Shown here one piece after another: positions 18,791-27,643 of a stretch of 36,966 nucleotides of DNA (positions within the stretch are counted from its first letter, which is position 1; every line of letters starts with the position of its first letter). The notes under the pieces are model-generated. The model saw nothing but the letters and a program-made list of their open reading frames with translations. It searched no databases and was not told the DNA's origin. The translations under genes were made by a program, and so were the position numbers. Source of the stretch: an uncultured Bacilli bacterium. GTDB taxonomy: Bacteria > Bacillota_I > Bacilli_A > RF39 > UBA660. Location of the stretch: assembly GCA_947625005.1 (NCBI GenBank), contig CANQNA010000002.1, positions 1 to 36,966 of the forward strand, written 5' to 3'.

Positions 18791-20011
18791 ATTTGATTTA
18801 TTTAAACAAGCTAAACTTATATTCATTGCAGAATTAAAAAAATAATCTATTTCATGTTCATTTTCACACCTAACTTTAAGTTCATATTTATTTCTTTTTA
18901 TTAACCCATTGCATTTATAACACCTTCTTGCTGTGTCTTTTGAACTTACAGTTTTTATAAGTATGCTTTCTTTAAATGCTTTATATTTTAGATAATTGGT
19001 TATTTTCTTTCTTAAATATATTGGTGTATATTTTTTAATTTTTTTCTCATAGTAATTATTTCTTCCTGTTAAGTTTGCTATAGAAATTACTTGTACGTTG
19101 TTTTCTACACAAAAGTTTATAATTTTTCTGCTAACTTCATGTGCATAATATTCACTAATATTATGCAACTTTCTAAAACAATTTTTATGATCTCCTTCTA
19201 CCATTGTTAAATGCTTACTTTTACATTTATCTTTATAGATTTTTCCTAAAATTGCTTTAGTTCTGTGTCTGTACTCATCTCCACCTGAAATAAAAAGCGT
19301 CTTTAATAATTTCCCTTTGCTATCTATTACTGTACATATTGCAAAATTGTTACTATTAGAAAATGCGATTCCACAAACTCTTATATTTTCATCTTCTAAT
19401 CTGTATTTAATTGGTGTAATATTTTCTACAATTTGTTTTACAGGTATATGAGCCATAACATAATCTTTTTTTATTACTATTGTTGGAGATAAAGTTTCAA
19501 GTCCTTTTAGTTTTTCCCAATCTTTAAATTTTGCATCATACCATTTCCAGTCTTGTCCATTAAACAGTTTAATCTTAAATTTTCCATCATCTTGTATATC
19601 TTTATACATATCATTCCAATATGTCATTGGATAATTAAATTGTTTTGCTTTGCTTGGAGTTCCTATTTTTTCGTTATATTTTGAATTTTCTAAATTTCCC
19701 ATATACGTTTTTACTTCTTTAACAGCACAGGTTATTGCAGCTCTTCTTAAGCTTCTTGGACTATTGTTTTCAAAATATTCTTTTCCTTTTTCTCCTGTTT
19801 TGCTTATAATTGTAATTTTTTCCAATTTTTTTGCACATTCTCTACTTGGATAATCTAAAAATTCCTGATACTTAAATAATAGATTGTAATATTTTAATAC
19901 TAAGTCATTGTATATTTTTGTTGACAATTTTATATATTCTGAATAATTTGTATACAATCTTACCTTATAAGTTGTTATACAATATCCTTGTTTTTCAGTA
20001 TTTTTTAGCAT
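18782..20011 (-). CDS. Nuclease-dead TnpB-family protein (TldR-like candidate)
   Basis: A full-length TnpB-like protein of 409 residues, with N-terminal TYKVRLYTNYSEYIKLSTKIYND and a C-terminal zinc finger (CYKC at 364-367, C382, H386). All three RuvC carboxylates are gone. RuvC-I reads CGIAFSNSNNFAICTV (Ala 216 where GID has Asp), RuvC-II reads VISIANLTG (Ala 312 where E of IED/IEN is expected) and RuvC-III reads DYFFNSAMNI (Phe 391 where D of DxNAAxNI is expected). The frame is otherwise intact and the rest of the fold is conserved, so loss of catalysis without decay suggests selection for binding only. I place the start at ATG 20011 (GGAGAG ribosome binding site), not ATG 20035 inside the inverted repeat. 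No tnpA is present. It is the first gene leftward of the invertible segment. Confidence 0.85.
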   Translation of the reverse strand: MLKNTEKQGYCITTYKVRLYTNYSEYIKLSTKIYNDLVLKYYNLLFKYQEFLDYPSRECAKKLEKITIISKTGEKGKEYFENNSPRSLRRAAITCAVKEVKTYMGNLENSKYNEKIGTPSKAKQFNYPMTYWNDMYKDIQDDGKFKIKLFNGQDWKWYDAKFKDWEKLKGLETLSPTIVIKKDYVMAHIPVKQIVENITPIKYRLEDENIRVCGIAFSNSNNFAICTVIDSKGKLLKTLFISGGDEYRHRTKAILGKIYKDKCKSKHLTMVEGDHKNCFRKLHNISEYYAHEVSRKIINFCVENNVQVISIANLTGRNNYYEKKIKKYTPIYLRKKITNYLKYKAFKESILIKTVSSKDTARRCYKCNGLIKRNKYELKVRCENEHEIDYFFNSAMNISLACLNKSNDK

Positions 20012-20031
20012 TTTAACTCTCCAACTTTCTG

Positions 20032-20055
20032 TCATAAAGTAAGAAACTTTATGAT
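20032..20055 (+). repeat. Inverted repeat left (IRL), recombinase-site-like
   Basis: 24 bp identical in inverted orientation to 20281-20304. Internally it has arms TCATAAAGT and ACTTTATGA around the spacer AAGAA. Paired inverted arms with a short asymmetric spacer is the layout of tyrosine-recombinase core sites. It ends 21 bp before the TnpB-like start codon. Confidence 0.88.
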
Positions 20056-20062
20056 ATTGACA

Positions 20063-20105
20063 AAAAAAAGAAAAAAGCCAATAAAAAATTTGATATTTTT
20101 ATTGG
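20063..20105 (-). terminator. Leftward terminator inside the invertible segment
   Basis: On the minus strand CCAATAAAAA pairs with TTTTTATTGG (10 bp, 8-nt loop; 20105-20078) and is followed by CTTTTTTCTTTTTTTT. This is a complete rho-independent terminator. It would stop transcription from the leftward promoter at 20194-20222 before it reaches the TnpB-like gene. Confidence 0.82.
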
Positions 20106-20193
20106 TTTCCTATATTTATTTCATTATTTTTGATTAATTTATAACGTGTAGACAAATTATAAATTAAATATATATTTACTACACATGAATTTA

Positions 20194-20223
20194 ATTATAA
20201 TATATTTTACATAAAAAAAGTAA
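20194..20223 (-). promoter_or_regulatory. Weak leftward promoter inside the segment
   Basis: Perfect -10 TATAAT (20199-20194) with a poor -35 (TTACTT, 18-bp spacing). A transcript from here would form a GTGTAG/CTACAC stem (20184-20146) and then meet the terminator, giving a short RNA of about 120 nt. Confidence 0.5.
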
Positions 20224-20241
20224 AAAAAATGTAAAAAAATA

Positions 20242-20270
20242 TTGAAAAAAATTTTTTACTATGATAAAAT
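20242..20270 (+). promoter_or_regulatory. Strong rightward promoter inside the segment
   Basis: TTGAAA (20242-20247), 17-bp spacer, TAAAAT (20265-20270): one mismatch per hexamer to the sigma-A consensus. It ends 10 bp from IRR. As oriented it reads through IRR toward the recombinase gene at 20503; if the segment flips it reads through IRL into the TnpB-like gene. Confidence 0.75.
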
Positions 20271-20280
20271 AAATCTTGTA

Positions 20281-20304
20281 ATCATAAAGTTTCTTACTTT
20301 ATGA
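20281..20304 (-). repeat. Inverted repeat right (IRR), recombinase-site-like
   Basis: Exact reverse complement of IRL over 24 bp, spacer TTCTT on the plus strand. Homology stops sharply on both sides, as expected of recombination sites and not of a duplicated gene. Confidence 0.88.
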
Positions 20305-20305
20305 T

Positions 20306-20502
20306 ATTTTTTTATTGCTTATCCAGTTTAATTTTACATTTAAATTATTTTAATTCTTTAAATCCTCCATAACAACTATAAATTTTCTTGTAAATTAATA
20401 TATTATTTTTTTAATAATCTGGTAAATTAAAATAAATTTTATAATTATTACATTTTTTTAGCTTTTTTTGACAAATATATATTTATACGATGGAGGTAAA
20501 GT
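20306..20502. other. Recombinase leader region
   Basis: 197 bp between IRR and the recombinase start with no gene I can support. TTGACA at 20468-20473 has no usable -10, because that position falls on the ribosome binding site TGGAGG. So the recombinase probably depends on a promoter further left, the one in the segment being the best candidate. Confidence 0.5.
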
Positions 20503-21420
20503 ATGAGCATTTTAAAGAAAATAATTTCACTAAAAAAAGTATCAGATGATTGGCTTTTATTTAAAAAGATTTCAATAAAAAACTCTACTTATTGCAGATA
20601 TAAGTATATTATCGAAACATATATACTATCTTATTTTGGAAATAAAAATATATACTATTTTGAAAAATATGATTTTAACATCTATATTAACTACCTATCT
20701 AACTCACTTTCAGCTAAAACAGTAAAAGATATTTTATCTGTTTTCAAATCTATATTGCAATATACACAAAGAAAATATAATACTAATTATATGTTAGATC
20801 TAATATCAATCCCAAAATGTGAACAATATGAAATACAAATATTGAAAGATAATGAAATAAAAAAACTAGAGCAATACTGTTTAGAAAGCAATAATTTAAA
20901 AAATATAGGAATTGTTATTTGTTTAAATACTGGTTTGCGTTTAGGCGAAATTTGTGCATTGACCTGGAACGATATAAATTTGAAAGAAAATGTTTTTATT
21001 ATAAATAAAACTATGCAAAGATTATACAAAGGTAAAGGAGATACTGCTATTCAAATTAGTAGCCCTAAAACAAAAAACTCTACTAGAAAGATACCTATAT
21101 CAAAAAAATTACTTATTATTCTAAAATTATTACAGAGGGTTAATCAATATTCTGGAGATGAGTATTTTCTAACAGGTTGCAAAAAATTTATAGAACCTCG
21201 AAATTATTATGATTCTTTTAAAAAGTGTTTAAAAATATGTAATATTCCTAATTATAAGTTTCATATTTTGAGACATACTTTTGCAACTAATTGTATAAAA
21301 ATTGGTATGGACGCTAAATCTCTAAGTAAAATTCTGGGTCATTCTGATGTTAATATAACTTTGAATAGGTATGTGCATTCATCTTATACTACTCAAAGGA
21401 AATTCTTGAATAAGTTATAG
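20503..21420 (+). CDS. Tyrosine site-specific recombinase
   Basis: Cuts and rejoins DNA at short paired sites. It is 305 residues, the XerC/D-like or DNA-invertase size, with an N-terminal SAM-like core-binding domain (about 8-95) and the catalytic domain after it. Catalytic residues are visible: Arg 146 in NTGLRLGEICALTW, Lys about 189-191 in SPKTKNSTRKIP, His 254 and Arg 257 in HILRHTFATN, His 280 in ILGHSDVNIT and Tyr 290 in LNRYVHSS. It has TGGAGG at the start. It is the only large plus-strand gene in the window and lies beside matching inverted sites. No tRNA or phage genes are near, so a local inversion role is more likely than phage integration. Confidence 0.92.
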   Translation: MSILKKIISLKKVSDDWLLFKKISIKNSTYCRYKYIIETYILSYFGNKNIYYFEKYDFNIYINYLSNSLSAKTVKDILSVFKSILQYTQRKYNTNYMLDLISIPKCEQYEIQILKDNEIKKLEQYCLESNNLKNIGIVICLNTGLRLGEICALTWNDINLKENVFIINKTMQRLYKGKGDTAIQISSPKTKNSTRKIPISKKLLIILKLLQRVNQYSGDEYFLTGCKKFIEPRNYYDSFKKCLKICNIPNYKFHILRHTFATNCIKIGMDAKSLSKILGHSDVNITLNRYVHSSYTTQRKFLNKL

Positions 21421-21429
21421 AAATGAGAA

Positions 21430-21468
21430 AATAAAAATCCCTCGGCTAAACTGAGAGATTTTTATTTT
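21430..21468. terminator. Bidirectional terminator between recombinase and LPXTG fragment
   Basis: AAAAATCCCTC.G and CTGAGAGATTTTT form a stem around GCTAAA with A-rich and T-rich flanks on both sides. It would end recombinase transcription from the left and module A read-through from the right. Confidence 0.75.
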
Positions 21469-21475
21469 AAAGCAA

Positions 21476-21637
21476 TTATGCTAATTTCTTTTTTACTACT
21501 AATGTTACAGCTAATCCAATTGCTATAACTGAAGAAATAATTACAAGTGTATTTACATTGTTTCCTGTATAAGGTAATGTATTTGATTCTGTAACACTTT
21601 CAATTAGTTTTCCATCTTTGTAAATATCAATTCCATA
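21476..21637 (-). pseudogene. LPXTG mini-protein fragment, C-terminal 53 codons
   Basis: The minus strand encodes GIDIYKDGKLIESV, TLPYTGNN, a hydrophobic span and KKKLA before a stop, matching the intact paralogues at 5826 and 6513. Sequence upstream of about 21638 is unrelated, so the signal peptide and main domain are missing. It is a truncated copy without a start. Confidence 0.75.
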
Positions 21638-21739
21638 CAATCAAATTTTTTTACAATGTTGCTTTTAATTTTTAACTAACCTTTTATTTATAAATTTTTT
21701 ATCTCGTTAATACATTCTCTTATTATACTATTTAAATAT

Positions 21740-22553
21740 TTAATAAATATATGAACTTAAATGTTGTCCCGCATTGCAATGTACAATTTCTCCTGAAATA
21801 CACTTACTATAATCACTAGCTAAAAATAGAACTGTTTCTGCAACTTCTTCTGGTATAAAAAATCTACCTGCTACATTTTCAGCATACAAGTCTCCTTCTT
21901 TGTTTATACCTGTCATATTACTAGCAGTTACTCCGAGGTGCAACTGCATTTACTCTAATTCCTGCTTGATAAAACCTTCTTGATAATCCTCTCGTTAAAC
22001 TGTTAATTGCGACTTTAATTAATCCATAAGGTAGATCATCACATTTATTCCCTCTTTCAGATGAAATAAATATTATATTTCCTTGTGCATTGTTTTCTTT
22101 TAATTTTTTTATATAATTTTTACTTAAGAAATAACTACCTTTAAGGTTTATTGAAAACTGTTTATCAAAATTTTCTTCCGTTACTTCTAGTATATTACTT
22201 TCATGTAGTGAAATTCCAGCATTATTTATAAGTATATCAATTCCACCATATTTATTGTATATTTCATCTAATATATTTTTGCCTTTTTTAATATCAGAAA
22301 TATCCCAGCAATAATATACTGTATTATCTCCAATCTTTTCGTATGCTTTTTTCAAATTTTCTTCATTTCTTCCTGTAATTATTACTGTAGCACCTTCTTG
22401 ATGTAATTTTTTAGCTATATAATATCCTAATCCCAAGCTCCCCCAGTTACCATAATTATTTTTTCTTTTAAAATATCACTAGCTTTTTTTTGCACTATTT
22501 CTGCTTTTATTATTTGTGGTTTATGCTCTTATACGATATATTATATTCCTCTT

Positions 22554-22560
<7 letters not shown>
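21740..22560 (-). pseudogene. Short-chain dehydrogenase/reductase, broken by three frameshifts
   Basis: The pieces together give an SDR: IIMVTGG, then GLGYYIAKKLHQEGATVIIT (Rossmann TGxxxGxG), LINNAGISLHE, ISSERG with the Ser, YGLIK (YxxxK) and the C-terminal FLASDYSKCISGEIVHCNAG. Frame breaks occur near 22525-22545, at a G5 run (22440-22444, where six G's give VTGGSLGLGYY) and at 21936 (one extra base; removing it gives NAVAPGVTASNMT). Three separate breaks, two outside any repeat, indicate decay and not phase variation. An original role in sugar or lipid modification for module A is possible. Poor assembly here is the alternative. Confidence 0.75.
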
Positions 22561-23676
<1,116 letters not shown>

Positions 23677-23761
23677 ACTTTTCTCCAATATTAATATTTT
23701 TTATATGTTATTATAATTTTTCTGTATTCAATAAGCTATAATTTATATTTGAACATTTCGT

Positions 23762-23851
23762 TTATTTGTAAAAATTATTTTTTCCAAAATAGTTTCCTGT
23801 CCTATCTTCTAAAATAACAGCATTGTATTTCTCACAAAATTTTTCAATTTT
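23762..23851 (-). pseudogene. Possible remnant of a TPP-binding enzyme C-terminal region
   Basis: About 30 codons on the minus strand read KIEKFCEKYNAVILEDRTGN, then YFGKNNFYK and stop. This resembles a segment of thiamine-pyrophosphate-dependent (acetolactate-synthase-like) enzymes found in EPS clusters, with no start and no more of the gene. It may be a relic of a gene replaced by the acyltransferase. The assignment is weak. Confidence 0.35.
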
Positions 23852-23854
23852 ACT

Positions 23855-24841
23855 TTATAATTCTTTGTTCATCTTAGAATGTGCAACAATAAATATTGCA
23901 AATTTTTTTGCTTTGGAAAGAAGTTTTATTATTTTCCATTTTACTCCATGTTTTCCATATTTATTTATAATTTTATTGAAACTTTTTTTATGATATTCAA
24001 TCCAAAACTTATCTCTCTTTATAGGTTCATCAAAAGGTTTTACTAAAGGAAGTTGTAAACTATTTTCTTCTGTTGTCTTCTTAAAAAAAATATCTTTTTT
24101 TATTTGATCAAATAGTTTTTTTCCTCTTTCATTGTTTATTATAACAATAGATACTCCTTTATCATCTTCAAAATTTTTATCTATTTTTTCTATTCCCCAG
24201 TAATCACCAATGGTTATATCACTTGAACGATTTAAGTTTTTATATGGACAAATAAAGCAAGATGGCCTTAAAATAAGATGACTATAAAATAAATTTGTAT
24301 ATAAAACGTCATCAATTACCTTTGTACCTTCTTTGCTATCTATCTTAAAAGTTTCTATATGAGAACGCCATCCAAATTTTTCTTTATTTCTAAAATCTAT
24401 TTCTACACATTTCCCATTATTTTTCTCTTCTTGCCATTTTATATAATCTCTCAAAATCAAAGGACTAGGAACTCCATGACAAATAATATCTATACAATAT
24501 AAATTTTCATAATCTTTTCCTAAAAATTTTTTTAAACCATCTACTTGACAAGGTGTTCCTGAAAATAAAACCTCTTTATTATCTTCTAAATCTTTTTTTA
24601 CTTTTTTATAGCAATTCCCTATTCTGCTTTGGACATACTTTGAACCTCTCATTTTATTTCTATCTTCAAAATTATTAGTACCAATATGTATAGCTTCCAA
24701 TTTTTCATTTAAAATACAACCATATATTACACCTTTTCTTTTTAATATAAAATCAGTTAATGCTGTAAATATACCACCAGATCTAGATTTCAATCTTGTA
24801 TATTCATTTTTTATTTTGACCGCATAAAACATTTTCTTCAT
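23855..24841 (-). CDS. FrhB-type coenzyme F420 hydrogenase/dehydrogenase beta-subunit family protein
   Basis: Iron-sulfur flavoprotein-like oxidoreductase found in many EPS clusters beside pyruvyl transferases. Landmarks are SRSGGIFTALTDFIL, GSKYVQSRIG, LFSGTPCQVDGLKKFLG, CIDIICHGVPSPLI and a cysteine set with RPSCFICPYKNLNRSSDITIGDYWGI. It is 328 residues. In most relatives a ferredoxin domain is fused at the N-terminus; here that domain is a separate gene 20 bp upstream. Real substrate unknown; reduction of a sugar or a linked group is plausible. Confidence 0.87.
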   Translation of the reverse strand: MKKMFYAVKIKNEYTRLKSRSGGIFTALTDFILKRKGVIYGCILNEKLEAIHIGTNNFEDRNKMRGSKYVQSRIGNCYKKVKKDLEDNKEVLFSGTPCQVDGLKKFLGKDYENLYCIDIICHGVPSPLILRDYIKWQEEKNNGKCVEIDFRNKEKFGWRSHIETFKIDSKEGTKVIDDVLYTNLFYSHLILRPSCFICPYKNLNRSSDITIGDYWGIEKIDKNFEDDKGVSIVIINNERGKKLFDQIKKDIFFKKTTEENSLQLPLVKPFDEPIKRDKFWIEYHKKSFNKIINKYGKHGVKWKIIKLLSKAKKFAIFIVAHSKMNKEL

Positions 24842-24861
24842 AATAATCTTTTCTCCTAATA

Positions 24862-25071
24862 CTAGCCTTTTAACCTATTTTTAAAAGGACATACATACAC
24901 ACACCTTTTACATTGTACACATAACTCATAATTTATTGTAGGATATAAAAAGCCCTCATTATCTTCTTTCATTGTAATTGCATTTTTAGGACATATCGAA
25001 TAACAAGCTCCACATCCACAACATTTCTCTTTACTATCAAATAATGATATTTTTTTATTTTGCTTTTTCAT
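24862..25071 (-). CDS. 2[4Fe-4S] ferredoxin, partner of the FrhB-like protein
   Basis: 69 residues with two cluster motifs: CCGCGACYSICPKNAI and CVQCKRCVYVCPF. It aligns with the N-terminal ferredoxin domain usually fused to FrhB-like EPS proteins and ends just where the fusion would continue, so it is a split partner that delivers electrons. It has a small AGGAA-type ribosome binding site and sits in the tight module A run. Confidence 0.9.
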   Translation of the reverse strand: MKKQNKKISLFDSKEKCCGCGACYSICPKNAITMKEDNEGFLYPTINYELCVQCKRCVYVCPFKNRLKG

Positions 25072-25083
25072 AAATTTCCTTCT

Positions 25084-26535
25084 TTATTTTTTAATTTTCG
25101 CAAATTTTGCGCCTTTTTCAATAATTAAAACTATTATATTTTTATTTAAATATATCGCTATTAGTATTGATAAAGTTAAACTTATTATATTTATAGTAAG
25201 TATGTTTATATAATAAAAACATAAAGCAATTATTAAACTTACTATTATAACAAATATCTTTACCTTATCTAATTTAATATTTATATATTTTTTTATATCA
25301 AACCATCTATATATCATAACAATTAAGTAAGCAATAAAAGTTGACATTGATGCAGCATATAAACCAAATTGTCTAATAAAAACAATATTTATAATTATAT
25401 TAATTATAGCTGCAATTGCAGTTGTTTTTGCTAATTCTTTAGATTTTTTCTTTGCAATATATATAACACCAATCATCCCTACAATAATACTAAGTAATGT
25501 TCCTAATAATAAAATTGGTATCTGATAATATGATTCTTCATAATTTTGGTTTATTAATATACTAAAAATAAACGGCATTGCTGTGATTATTAAAAGACAT
25601 ATTGTTCCAAAAATTTTAATGCCATTATTTATTACTAAACTAAAGTAATTATCTCTATCATCTTCTTTAAAATTTAAAGATGCTTGCTCTGACCAAGCTA
25701 AATAGAAAACATTATAAATACCATTAAGTATTACAGAAAACTTATTTGCAATAGAATATATACCGTTTGCAGAAGTTCCTAAAATTGTAGATATAATAGT
25801 TCTATCTGAAATACTTACTATCCACAAAGACAATTGATTTGGTACTAATGGTACAGAATATTTAAAAAGTTCTTTTGCCATTCTTTTATCTCTATATCCT
25901 AACTTTATCTTTTTTAATATTTTCAATCTAATTATTAAATATAGTGAGCTAGATAAGCTAGAAAATATTATTGATATTAATAGTCCTAATTCACCAAGTC
26001 TAAACTTAATAATTAATACTATATTTAAAATAATAGTTATAATTCCACTAATTATACTTGAAACAGAAAAGTCTAAATTTTTTCCTAGACCTCTTGCAAT
26101 TTGTAACAATACACTTGATATTATATTTGTAAGTATTATTAATAATATAAGCCACGCATATTGAATTTTTAAAACAAATTTTGCTAAAAAAATATAAACT
26201 AATGTGAATATTGCAGTTAATACTATAATGCAAAAAAATATATTACTTATAACTTTCTTTTTTCCATCTTCACTATCTCTATAGTCTAATAAAAACCTAA
26301 ATGCAGCCATATCTAGTTGTACAATAACTACTGTTACTATAAGAGTTGTATAAGTTGTTACTAAATCAACGTAACCATATTCGCCTGTATCTATATAAGA
26401 TGTATATAATGGTAATAACAAAAAGGAAATAAATTGTGTTGATATTTTACCAATAAAGATAATAATTGTATTTTTTATTAATTCTTTTGCTTTTCCTTTC
26501 TTACTATTACTTTTTATTTTTTCTATATTATCCAT
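25084..26535 (-). CDS. Wzx-type flippase (module A)
   Basis: Polysaccharide exporter of the MOP superfamily, 483 residues with about 14 membrane spans: KELIKNTIIIFIGKISTQFISFLLLPLYTSYIDTGEYGYVDL region near the start and PNQLSLWIVSISDRTIISTILGTSANGIYS in the middle. I use ATG 26535 (GGAAGG ribosome binding site), which overlaps the pyruvyl transferase stop by 8 bp, in place of the ATG 18 bp upstream. It differs clearly from the module B flippase at 10197, so it is an independent lineage. Confidence 0.92.
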   Translation of the reverse strand: MDNIEKIKSNSKKGKAKELIKNTIIIFIGKISTQFISFLLLPLYTSYIDTGEYGYVDLVTTYTTLIVTVVIVQLDMAAFRFLLDYRDSEDGKKKVISNIFFCIIVLTAIFTLVYIFLAKFVLKIQYAWLILLIILTNIISSVLLQIARGLGKNLDFSVSSIISGIITIILNIVLIIKFRLGELGLLISIIFSSLSSSLYLIIRLKILKKIKLGYRDKRMAKELFKYSVPLVPNQLSLWIVSISDRTIISTILGTSANGIYSIANKFSVILNGIYNVFYLAWSEQASLNFKEDDRDNYFSLVINNGIKIFGTICLLIITAMPFIFSILINQNYEESYYQIPILLLGTLLSIIVGMIGVIYIAKKKSKELAKTTAIAAIINIIINIVFIRQFGLYAASMSTFIAYLIVMIYRWFDIKKYINIKLDKVKIFVIIVSLIIALCFYYINILTINIISLTLSILIAIYLNKNIIVLIIEKGAKFAKIKK

Positions 26536-27628
26536 TACTACCTTCCCATTCATTAATCATTTTTTTTAATATATCTTTTGACTTTTTTATTTCATTTTCT
26601 ATTTTTAAATTAATTAGTTCGTAATTTATATTTGTTTCTTTTATTTCTTTTTTATCAGTTACATCTTTATTCTTTATATCTAATTTATTCATTAAATCAG
26701 TCATTCTAGAATTTCTTTTATTTGTTTTATTTAAAATATAATAAAAATCTTTATTAAAAATTAATGAAAAGCATATTGCGTGAAAAGAGCCTGTAATCAC
26801 ATATTTTGCGCCATATAAATATTCCAAAAAATCTTTTGGTGATGCAGTTTTTATATCTTTCACTTTATGGCTATTTAAAATATTATTATTTATATATACA
26901 ACCTCTAAATGTTTTTGTTTTGCATATTCCTTAATTCTTTTAATATTTTCCTTATAATTGTCTATAATATAAACTAAAATATAATTTCCTTTTTTAGGAA
27001 CTAAGTTTAATTTTTTTATCCATTCATCTTTTGATAAAAAAAATACTGGGTCTGTTACTGTCTTTACATTTTTTATTCCATTTTCTTCTAATAATTTTTT
27101 TGCACTATCTTCTCTGACATTTATTTGTTGAAATTCACTTATTTTTGTTAATAATTTTTTATTATCTATATTTTCTTTTCCAATACTTGCAGCATAAGAA
27201 CATTTCTTTTTATTGTCCTTAACAAAATCTAGCATATAATTATAATCATTACCTGTTATGTCTGTATTCCAAACTTGATCACTACCCACTAAAAAATAAT
27301 CATATTTATTTTCTATTTGTTCAATATTATATTTGTTATATCTTTCTGTTAGATTCATATATTGACTTCTAAATTCTTCGAATTTATCCCACCTATTATT
27401 TCTTTTTCTTCCTACTAAAAAATACTTTATTATATTTTTTATGCTCTTTTCTTCTAATAATCCAATTCTTCTTTCAACTCCATTTATTTTTTCATTTTCA
27501 TAATTTATAACATCTACTTCTAAATTATTAAATTGTTTTAAGTATTCTTGTAGAGCATAGTTTTGTAATTGTGCACCATAGTTTGTAGTTCTTTGAAATG
27601 TTAAATTTCCGATTTTTATTGTGCTCAT
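26528..27628 (-). CDS. Polysaccharide pyruvyl transferase family protein
   Basis: Adds a pyruvyl ketal from PEP to a sugar of the repeat unit. The N-terminus KIGNLTFQRTTNYGAQLQNYAL is the hallmark of the WcaK/CsaB-related family in Gram-positive EPS loci. YFLVGSDQVWN, ITGSFHAICFSLIFNKDFY and the Asp/His residues around them follow. The 366-residue length is typical. The downstream flippase is translationally coupled to it, and the ferredoxin/FrhB pair after that is its usual companion. Confidence 0.9.
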   Translation of the reverse strand: MSTIKIGNLTFQRTTNYGAQLQNYALQEYLKQFNNLEVDVINYENEKINGVERRIGLLEEKSIKNIIKYFLVGRKRNNRWDKFEEFRSQYMNLTERYNKYNIEQIENKYDYFLVGSDQVWNTDITGNDYNYMLDFVKDNKKKCSYAASIGKENIDNKKLLTKISEFQQINVREDSAKKLLEENGIKNVKTVTDPVFFLSKDEWIKKLNLVPKKGNYILVYIIDNYKENIKRIKEYAKQKHLEVVYINNNILNSHKVKDIKTASPKDFLEYLYGAKYVITGSFHAICFSLIFNKDFYYILNKTNKRNSRMTDLMNKLDIKNKDVTDKKEIKETNINYELINLKIENEIKKSKDILKKMINEWEGSNG

Positions 27629-27643
27629 TTTTTAATCTCCTTC

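Larger units (their letters stand above)
20032..20304. mobile_element. Predicted invertible promoter segment (phase switch)
   Basis: A 225-bp segment (20056-20280) bounded by perfect 24-bp inverted repeats, each built like a tyrosine-recombinase site, and 200 bp from a tyrosine recombinase gene. Inside are a strong rightward promoter beside IRR, a weaker leftward promoter and a leftward terminator beside IRL. In the present orientation the rightward promoter faces the recombinase and leftward transcripts end before the TnpB-like gene. After inversion the strong promoter would face the TnpB-like gene and module B, and the terminator would lie on the recombinase side. The architecture is seen directly; inversion is inferred. 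Confidence 0.78.
21428..21638 (-). repeat. Direct repeat DR-right: LPXTG gene 3' end plus terminator
   Basis: Same orientation and same extent as DR-left (7155-7367), roughly 80 percent identical by eye, and ending abruptly within the YKDGKLIE region. It abuts the recombinase stop codon. Together the two copies bracket module B and its switch. Confidence 0.7.

Noticed and set aside
18782..20011. TnpB-like gene as a simple decaying transposon passenger
   Set aside because: There is no frameshift or stop in 409 codons, the zinc finger and hairpins are kept, and only the catalytic residues are changed. I keep decay as the alternative.
20032..20304. The two palindromes as left-end hairpins of an IS200/IS605 element
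   Set aside because: They are an exact inverted pair with sharp homology ends around promoters and a terminator, and one sits only 21 bp from the TnpB-like start. Transposon left ends carry a single hairpin near one end, and no tnpA is present.
20468..20496. TTGACA at 20468 as the recombinase promoter
   Set aside because: At 17-bp spacing the -10 would fall on the TGGAGG ribosome binding site, and no TATAAT-like hexamer fits.
20503..21420. Recombinase as a prophage or ICE integrase
   Set aside because: No tRNA, excisionase, phage or conjugation gene is nearby, and matching inverted sites lie beside the gene.
22440..22444. G5 run in the SDR as a phase-variation tract
   Set aside because: Six G's would restore the motif, but two further frameshifts outside any repeat remain, so decay explains it better.
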